Of a stretch of DNA of 64,000 nucleotides, positions 58,489 to 64,000 are shown piece after piece. Origin of the DNA: Streptomyces sp. NBC_00510 (GTDB lineage Bacteria; Actinomycetota; Actinomycetes; Streptomycetales; Streptomycetaceae); assembly GCA_036013505.1 (NCBI GenBank), contig CP107851.1:6718501-6782500 (forward strand), in the 5' to 3' direction. Under the pieces are notes generated by a model, which was given only the letters and a program-made list of their open reading frames with translations, did not search any database and was not told the DNA's origin. Position 1 is the stretch's first letter, and every line of letters begins with the position of its first letter. Position numbers and translations under genes: made by a program.

Positions 58489-59363
58489 GCCTCCATTGTC
58501 AGGGAACCGTTTCCGGGCCATCGCTCGGCGGGTCCCGCGAGGGCCAGGCCCACCAGGCCCATGCCGACGAGCCCCAGCATGCCCAGCACGTACAGCCAGG
58601 CGAAGGCCGAGCCCCAGTCCATGGCGCCGGGGTGGGTGAGGACCGCCAGGAGCGAGAAGGCGCCGACCGCGGCGTAGCCGGCCGCGCCCGCGCGCATCCG
58701 CTCCGGATCGCCCTCGCGCAGCGCCCACAGCGAGCCGAGGCCGAAGGTGAGCGTCCACACGCCCAGCGCCCGCAGGTCGAGGTCGGTCACCGGCCACGGC
58801 CACACGCCGCTCAGCGCGCCGGGCACCGCGAGCATGGCCGCCCCGAGGCCGCAGCCCACCAGCGCCACCCAGGCGATGGGCACCCCGGTGAAGAGGTCGG
58901 CCGGCCCGGACCGCGGCGGGTCGCCGCCCGGAGCGCGGGACTGTACGGCCAGCAGGACCAGCCCCACGACCGGCATCACGGCGTGGACGGCGACGAAGCC
59001 CCACGCGCCGAGGAAGCCGCCGACCTCCCCCTCGGTCAGGTGCAGGCGGTCGTGGTGCAGCACGGCGACGCCCAGCATGAGCACCAGCTGGGCCAGCGAG
59101 GTGTACGCCACGATCCGCACGTCCACCCACCGCCGCAGCCGCAGCCCCACCGCGAACAGGGCCACCCCGGAGGCGTACGAGGCACCGAGGGTGGCCGCGG
59201 TCAGCGGGGAGCGGACGGTCCAGGCGAAGTACGCCGCCGTGCCGCCGGCGAACAGCAGCAGGAGCAGCGCCAGGTAGCCGCACGCGAGCATCAGCGGCAC
59301 GAAGTACAGCGCGCGCAGGGAGGGCCGGACGGCGCGCCCGGGGACGTCCGCGGGAGTCGTCAT
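58485..59363 (-). CDS. Integral membrane protein of unknown function
   Basis: 292 residues, about eight hydrophobic helices beginning LYFVPLMLACGYLALLLLLF. Between helices are short loops, with GDPPRSGPADL and REGDPERMRAG among them. Not recognised as a transporter family. Coupled by a 4-bp overlap to the acetyltransferase gene. The N-terminus MTTPADVPGRAVRPS is cytoplasmic by the positive-inside rule. Confidence 0.75.
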   Translation of the reverse strand: MTTPADVPGRAVRPSLRALYFVPLMLACGYLALLLLLFAGGTAAYFAWTVRSPLTAATLGASYASGVALFAVGLRLRRWVDVRIVAYTSLAQLVLMLGVAVLHHDRLHLTEGEVGGFLGAWGFVAVHAVMPVVGLVLLAVQSRAPGGDPPRSGPADLFTGVPIAWVALVGCGLGAAMLAVPGALSGVWPWPVTDLDLRALGVWTLTFGLGSLWALREGDPERMRAGAAGYAAVGAFSLLAVLTHPGAMDWGSAFAWLYVLGMLGLVGMGLVGLALAGPAERWPGNGSLTMEA

Positions 59364-59831
59364 GGCACGACAGGGTGCCGCATCGCCGCCCGGAACTGAA
59401 CCCTTCGGCAGGAGGTAGTTACCAAGGGTACGGCCAGGTCCGGGCGGCTCGCGGCGCCGCGTGGGGGGTTGGCGCGGCGGTCCGGTCAGTTCACGAAAAC
59501 GGCAGGGCCGCCGTCCTTTCCTCGGGCCGGAAGCCGCCGCGGCACGGCTCGCCGAGCCGCGGCCGCCGGCCCGCGCCTCCTCGCCGCCCTGCCTGGCGCC
59601 CGCCGCGCCCCTCCGTCACAGAACCGACGCACCGTCACCATGAGACGAACAAAAGGCCTTTGACCCGGCCCCTACCCGGTTGTAACTTCCACCCCGGCCA
59701 CTGCGCCGTACCGTGAACGCCCTCGCGCCACGCCGGGAGGCGCCGGGGACGGACGTGCGCAGCCGCTGTCCGCGCCAGGACACCGCGCCAGTCAGCTCGT
59801 TCCTCCGCATTCGCATGTCCTGGGAGCAGCC
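59364..59831. other. Intergenic region upstream of the DUF6230 gene
   Basis: 468 bp without a convincing gene. Open frames on the plus strand lack ribosome sites and codon order. Contains the promoter at 59660-59688. Confidence 0.65.
59660..59688 (+). promoter_or_regulatory. HrdB-type promoter of the DUF6230/DUF6114 operon
   Basis: -35 ttgacc (59660-59665), 17-bp spacer, -10 taactt (59683-59688). This is the best sigma-70-like promoter visible in the window. Transcription would start near 59695 and give a leader of about 137 bases before ATG 59832. Confidence 0.7.
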
Positions 59832-60488
59832 ATGGCCTCGTCCGCAGAGCCCGGAACCACCGGCACCGCCACACCCGCCACACCGGCCACCCCCGAACGG
59901 CCCGGCCGCGTCCGCTGGCGCCGTGCCGCCGTGATGGCCGTGCCCGCCGCCGCGATCGGCGCCACGCTCATGGTGCTCACCGCGCAGGGCGCGCTCGGGG
60001 TGCAGTTCACGATCTCCGGGATGCCGTTCACCGTCACCGCCACCGAACTCAAGGGCGAGGGCTTCGCGCAGTTCGGCGGCCTCGACTCGATGGCCGAGGG
60101 CAGCCCGAACACCGGTGACACCGGCGGCCAGGTCCTGGTCGTCGTCTCCGCGATCAAGAAGGCGACGCTCACCGACCTCTGCCAGAGCGTCGACCTCGGC
60201 GCCACCAACCTCGTCATCACGGCGGGCGGCGGCGCGGAGAAGGTCACCGCCCGCGGGCTGACCACCGACTCCACCGAGCTGTCCGGCGACGCCGCCTTCG
60301 ACGGCATCGAGATCGGCAACGACGCCAGCACCCTCGACAAGGCCGGCGTCCAGGGTCCGATCGGCGTCTTCAGCCAGCAGTCCGACACCGTGACCATCGA
60401 CAACCTGCGGCAGACCAACTACGCCACGACGGCCGCGGTGTTCAAACTGCCCGGCCTGAAACTGAAGTTCAGCGGCGAGGGCTGCTGA
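59832..60488 (+). CDS. DUF6230-family membrane-anchored protein
   Basis: 218 residues. Ala/Thr/Pro-rich N-terminus, one membrane helix at about 31-53 (AAVMAVPAAAIGATLMVLTA), then an extracellular beta-rich domain: VQFTISGMPFTVTATELKGE, GQVLVVVSAIKKATLTDLCQ, and two C-terminal Cys. Matches the uncharacterised DUF6230 family of Streptomyces. The stop shares a base with the next start (TGATG), so it is coupled to the DUF6114 gene. Role unknown; the pair is conserved in streptomycetes and may act at the cell surface. Confidence 0.8.
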   Translation: MASSAEPGTTGTATPATPATPERPGRVRWRRAAVMAVPAAAIGATLMVLTAQGALGVQFTISGMPFTVTATELKGEGFAQFGGLDSMAEGSPNTGDTGGQVLVVVSAIKKATLTDLCQSVDLGATNLVITAGGGAEKVTARGLTTDSTELSGDAAFDGIEIGNDASTLDKAGVQGPIGVFSQQSDTVTIDNLRQTNYATTAAVFKLPGLKLKFSGEGC

Positions 60489-60928
60489 TGACCGGCTTCC
60501 GTCGCTGGCGCGGCCGCCGCCCCTTCTGGGGAGGAGTCCTGCTGACCCTCGGCGGCGCCGAGATCCTGGTGACCGAGAAGGCCGCGCTGCCCGTCGTCCT
60601 GCACATCGGCGCGCAGGGACTGGCGGGTTACCTGCTGCCCGGGCTGATGGTGATCTGCGGGCTGCTGATCCTCCTCAACCCGGCCCAGCGGCTCTTCTAC
60701 TCGGTCGTCGGTGTCCTGCTGGCCCTGGGCAGCTGGGTCACCTCGAACCTCGGCGGCTTCTTCGTCGGCCTGCTGCTCGGCGTCGCCGGCAGCTGCCTCG
60801 CGTTCGGCTGGCACCCCGACGGGGGAGCACCGCGCCGCGCCCGCTCCCCGCGCGGCGCCCCGGCGGCCGGTCCTCCCGCGGAACGGGCCACCGGGGCGGG
60901 GGAGGGCGGGCTCAGCGCAGCGTCGTGA
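60488..60928 (+). CDS. DUF6114-family membrane protein
   Basis: 146 residues, four hydrophobic helices (FWGGVLLTLGGAEILVT; GLAGYLLPGLMVICGLLILL; LFYSVVGVLLALGSWVTSNL; FFVGLLLGVAGSCLAFGW), then an Ala/Pro/Arg-rich cytoplasmic tail. Matches DUF6114, normally the partner of DUF6230. Translationally coupled to the preceding gene. Its end overlaps the convergent gene by 17 bp. Confidence 0.8.
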   Translation: MTGFRRWRGRRPFWGGVLLTLGGAEILVTEKAALPVVLHIGAQGLAGYLLPGLMVICGLLILLNPAQRLFYSVVGVLLALGSWVTSNLGGFFVGLLLGVAGSCLAFGWHPDGGAPRRARSPRGAPAAGPPAERATGAGEGGLSAAS

Positions 60929-62882
60929 GCGCCGCGCCCGAGTCGAGCACCGCCGACAGCTCGGCCCGGGCGCCCTGTTCGGCCCGCACCGCCATCGTCG
61001 GGCCCTTCGAGGCGCCGGTCACGCCGCCCGTGGCCTTGATCCGCGTCACGTCACGGCTGCCCGCCGCCAGCAGGTACCAGTGGCCGGCCGTGGACTTCCA
61101 CAGCGCACCGGCCAGGACCTGCGGCACCGCCCGGCCGCACGCCCCGCTGTCCCGGCCGCTCTGGCCCACCGGTGCGCCCGGGGTGCCCGGCTCGGAGACC
61201 GGGGGCAGGAACAGCGCCAGCGCCCGGCCGTCCGTGCCGCGCCAGGTGTCGGCGCGGGCGCAGACCCACGACGCCTGCCCGTTGTCCTCCGGCAGCCGCT
61301 GCGTCGCGTACCGCCAGACGTTGACCGACCGGGTGCCCAGGCCGCTCATGGAGGAGAGGTTGCAGGCCGTCCGGGCCACGTTCGCCAGCCCCGTGGGGCC
61401 GGTCGCCTCCAGCGGCGTGGCGTCCGAGGCGGGCTGGTACGTCAGGTGCGCCGGCACGAGGTCGCCGAGGTCGGTGAGGAGGAACGGCCGGTCCACGCCG
61501 AGCCCGCCGGTGGCCCGGAACTGCAGCGCGGGCCAGGTGTCCCCGCACACCCCGGGACGGCTGTCCGCACCGGGCATCCGCACCGGCTCGGTCACCCCGT
61601 CCGCCGTGCGGTCCAGTTTCGCCGGGGCGCGCCTCGGGTCCCGCAGGTCGCGGGAGGCCGCCTCGGTGACCCAGGGGGCGGTCAGGAACCGGGTGTTGCC
61701 GTCCGTGCGGCCCAGCACCACGGCCGCCGTGGTCACGCCCGCGCCGTCCACCCGGGCGAAGTCCAGGGCCGCCGAGCCCCCGCCGTCGCGCGGCTCGGCG
61801 TAGCGCACCAGGCGCAGGCCGTCGTACATCAGCACCACGGTGGCGCCGTCCACGTCCCCCGCGTACAGCAACTGCGGCTGCTGTGCGGGCAGTCCCTCGG
61901 CGGTGCCCGTGGTGGCCGACACGGCGACGTTGCCGGAGGGGTGCGCCCACACCGCCATCGCCCGGCCCAGCAGCGCCCGGTCGCCGGCGCGCCCGCCGCG
62001 GGCCGGCCAGGCCGTGAAGTCCACCCGGGAGGCGCGGGTCCACGCGGTGTCCTGCACCCGCACCAGCTTCGCCGGGTCCAGCAGATCCGCGGTCCCGTAC
62101 GCGCCACCCGGCGACCCGCCCGCCGCGTACGGGTCCTGCCCGCCGGTCAGCACCGCGACCAGGGTCGCGGTCACGGCGATCGCGCCCGCCGCGATGAGGC
62201 CCACCCGTACGTGCTGCCGCCTGCGCAGCAGATCCGTCGGCCGGGCCTGCACCGTGCACGGGTCGAACCCGCTGCCGCCCAGCAGCAGTCCCTCCGGCAC
62301 CGCCTTGGCGGCCTTCAGGGCGCCCCGCGGGTCGGCCACGCCGGCGGCCACCAGCAGCCTGCGCACCTCGCGGCCGTCCGCGTGCCGGGGCCGCTCCAGT
62401 TCCAGCAGCGCGTAGGCCGCCCGTCCGGCCGCGCTCAGCCCGGACAGCGCCCGGTCCAGCTCCGCCTCGTCCGTCCCGGTCGCCTTGGTGTGCAGCCGCA
62501 GGCCCCAGACGTACGGGGCCGGACCGCCCACCACCGTCCTGCGCAGCCGGCCCCGCCAGCCCCGCTCGCGGCCGAACGCCAGTGCCGTGTCCAGCACTTC
62601 CTGCCGCACCAGGGCGTACGCCGGGTCCACGGTCCCCCGCGGCCCGGGGACGTCCACCACGGCGGGGTCCGGCTCGCACGGCGAGCGCGGCAGCACGCCC
62701 TGCGTCAGGGTGTGGGCGGTCAGCACCCTCCGGTGCCGGCCGAGCGACGGCGGCAGCGTCAGGTAGGCCAGCCGGACCAGGTGCGGGTAGTTCTCGACGA
62801 GTGCGGCCTCCGCCTCCTCGACGTCCACGATGACGGCTGCGCCGTGCCGGGGACGGGTGGCGGTCGCGTGCTGGGCGTTCAC
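60912..62882 (-). CDS. Large membrane protein with sigma-factor-like cytoplasmic region
   Basis: 656 residues from GTG 62882. The N-terminal 220 residues (EAALVENYPHLVRLAYLTLP; LSGLSAAGRAAYALLELERP) are helical and look remotely like sigma-70 regions 2 and 4. A single membrane helix lies at about 225-247 (HVRVGLIAAGAIAVTATLVA), and about 410 extracellular residues are beta-rich with paired Cys (CGDTWPAL, CNLSS, CARADTW, SGACGRAV). No known catalytic motif. Could be a membrane-tethered regulator or sensor; this is inference from layout only. Confidence 0.7.
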   Translation of the reverse strand: MNAQHATATRPRHGAAVIVDVEEAEAALVENYPHLVRLAYLTLPPSLGRHRRVLTAHTLTQGVLPRSPCEPDPAVVDVPGPRGTVDPAYALVRQEVLDTALAFGRERGWRGRLRRTVVGGPAPYVWGLRLHTKATGTDEAELDRALSGLSAAGRAAYALLELERPRHADGREVRRLLVAAGVADPRGALKAAKAVPEGLLLGGSGFDPCTVQARPTDLLRRRQHVRVGLIAAGAIAVTATLVAVLTGGQDPYAAGGSPGGAYGTADLLDPAKLVRVQDTAWTRASRVDFTAWPARGGRAGDRALLGRAMAVWAHPSGNVAVSATTGTAEGLPAQQPQLLYAGDVDGATVVLMYDGLRLVRYAEPRDGGGSAALDFARVDGAGVTTAAVVLGRTDGNTRFLTAPWVTEAASRDLRDPRRAPAKLDRTADGVTEPVRMPGADSRPGVCGDTWPALQFRATGGLGVDRPFLLTDLGDLVPAHLTYQPASDATPLEATGPTGLANVARTACNLSSMSGLGTRSVNVWRYATQRLPEDNGQASWVCARADTWRGTDGRALALFLPPVSEPGTPGAPVGQSGRDSGACGRAVPQVLAGALWKSTAGHWYLLAAGSRDVTRIKATGGVTGASKGPTMAVRAEQGARAELSAVLDSGAALTTLR

Positions 62883-63001
62883 GTTCCGTAGAACGAGTGA
62901 ATCCTGGGATGGTCACCCCGCCACCGCGCGCCGCCCCGGTGCCGGAGTGCCCAACCGGCCCGCGAGCAGGGGTTGTCGGTGCCCCGCGCCATGATGGCCG
63001 C

Positions 63002-64000
63002 ATGCACGAGACCGACTGGGCACGGCTGTTCCACGCCTACGGCGCCGCCACGGACACCCCGCGGCATCTGGCCGCCCTGCGCACCGGCCGGGAGGCGGAC
63101 GTCCGGGCCGCCCTGGAGCACCTCAACGGGGCGATCGTCCACCAGGGCACACCCTGGCCCGCCACACCGCCGGCCGTCCGCCAGGTCGCGGAACTGCTCG
63201 CCGGGGAGCACCCGGCCGCACCCAGGCAGGCTCTGCTGGCCTTCCTGCGGTACGCGGCGGAGGCGGCGCCCGACCCGGCGGAGGCGCAGGAGTGGCGGGC
63301 GCGGGCGTTCCCCGCGGACGGCTCGGCGGCCGACGCGTGGCAGGAGGCCTGGGCGAACGCGGACGAGGAGGAGCAGCAGGCCCTGTGGGACGACGAGATG
63401 GCCGACCTGGCGGTCGTCCGCGCGGCGGTGGGGGTGTACGACGCCCTGCCCGCCGTCCACGCGGCAGCCGCCGTCCACCTGACCGACCCCGACCCGCAGG
63501 TGCGGATCGCCGCGGCCGCCTGCGTGGCGCGCACGGCCGCGCACCCGGCGCTCGCCGGCCGCAGGGACGAGGTCGTCCGGGTCCTCACCGCGGCCTCGGT
63601 CGCGGCCGGGGCGGACGAGCGCGCCGCCCTCGCCGTCCACCTGGGGGAGCTGGGCGAGGCGCCCAGGGCCCTGCTCGCCGACCCCGAACCGGCCGTGCGG
63701 GTCTGCGCCGCGCTCGCCCCCGCCCTCGACGGCGACGAGGACGCGCACACGGTGCTGCTGGACGCCCTGCGCGACCCGGCCGCGCTCGACGCGGCGTTCG
63801 GCCGCAAGCCCGCCACGTTCACCGGCCGGCCCCGCTTCACCGTCGCCGCCGCCCTGTGCCGGCGCGTCACCGACCCCGAGCGGCTGCTGCCCGCGGCCCT
63901 CGCCGTCCTGCCGCTGATCCTGTGGCGCCACCCCGACCCGGACCTGGGCCCCTATCTGCCCCGGTTCTTCCCCGAGGGCTGGCCGGCAGCCCACACCGCC
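63002..64000 (+). CDS. HEAT-repeat protein (continues past window end)
   Basis: 333 codons visible from ATG 63002 (MHETDWARLFHAYGAATDTP), open to base 64000. Repeated helical pairs of HEAT type (RQVAELLAGEHPAAPRQALL; AAVHLTDPDPQVRIAAAACV; ALLADPEPAVRVCAALAPAL) suggest a protein-binding scaffold. No membrane segment or catalytic motif. Divergent from the membrane gene with 119 bp between starts. Confidence 0.75.
   Translation, partial: MHETDWARLFHAYGAATDTPRHLAALRTGREADVRAALEHLNGAIVHQGTPWPATPPAVRQVAELLAGEHPAAPRQALLAFLRYAAEAAPDPAEAQEWRARAFPADGSAADAWQEAWANADEEEQQALWDDEMADLAVVRAAVGVYDALPAVHAAAAVHLTDPDPQVRIAAAACVARTAAHPALAGRRDEVVRVLTAASVAAGADERAALAVHLGELGEAPRALLADPEPAVRVCAALAPALDGDEDAHTVLLDALRDPAALDAAFGRKPATFTGRPRFTVAAALCRRVTDPERLLPAALAVLPLILWRHPDPDLGPYLPRFFPEGWPAAHTA

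Noticed and set aside
1..64000. CRISPR arrays, rRNA or tRNA genes
   Set aside because: I saw no regularly spaced identical repeats with unique spacers, no rRNA sequence and no cloverleaf-like tRNA, including at the ends of the relic element where a tRNA att site was expected.

Overview
High-GC actinobacterial chromosome, almost certainly Streptomyces. The basis is strong G/C bias at third codon positions, frequent GTG starts, a Ku/LigD-type NHEJ locus, glnE, a GlnA2-type glutamine synthetase, the malEFG/aglA/malR/amylopullulanase block, copies of the common cccagccttcggcc intergenic repeat, and traces of an AICE (RepSA-type) element.

Layout. 1-2.5 kb: NHEJ locus, with ku (cut by the window edge) divergent from separate LigD-type polymerase and ATP-dependent ligase genes. 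2.6-7.1 kb: M48 membrane protease, a PHP protein resembling PolX without its polymerase core, and a DrrAB-type ABC exporter. 7.2-9.1 kb: coupled lipoprotein / ECF sigma / zinc anti-sigma operon. 9.3-15.1 kb: panB, a DHA2 exporter with its TetR regulator and a clear operator, a membrane EEP-family protein, and a DHA1 exporter. 15.1-15.8 kb: non-coding, forming a giant imperfect inverted repeat. 15.8-19.2 kb: nadE and glnA2. 19.2-23.0 kb: a decayed integrative element. Its ends are two copies of the glnA2 3' end plus terminator, and it holds RepSA and integrase fragments, several small (partly frameshifted) genes and one intact GAP-family membrane gene. 23.0-24.8 kb: more accessory genes, including a secreted fascin-like beta-trefoil protein and a clipped acetyltransferase. 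24.9-36 kb: LysR/PhzF pair, glpK with an IclR regulator, HATPase, double-Mop protein, a phosphoesterase/MFS/beta-propeller operon and a large secreted amidase. 36.2-39.1 kb: glnE. 39.2-40.0 kb: PAP2-like membrane protein. 40.0-56.8 kb: the maltose/maltodextrin locus. 57.0-57.9 kb: frameshifted TNT-domain toxin gene with a probable immunity gene. 58.0-64.0 kb: GNAT/membrane pair, DUF6230/DUF6114 pair, a membrane protein with a sigma-like cytoplasmic part, and a HEAT-repeat protein running off the end.

How genes work together. The maltose locus is a full use pathway: a secreted 1809-residue amylase-pullulanase cuts alpha-glucans, MalEFG imports maltodextrins, AglA-type glucosidases hydrolyse them, and MalR-type LacI repressors control the set. 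Both the glucosidase and the repressor gene are present twice, one pair on each side of malEFG, and strong hairpins follow malE and malG. glnE and glnA2 both bear on glutamine/glutamate metabolism, while nadE uses glutamine as nitrogen donor. The most unusual parts are the relic element at the 3' end of glnA2 and the TNT toxin/immunity pair. Frameshifts cluster in both, so either real decay or sequencing error must be considered there. All names come from reading the translated sequence; no database search was possible.
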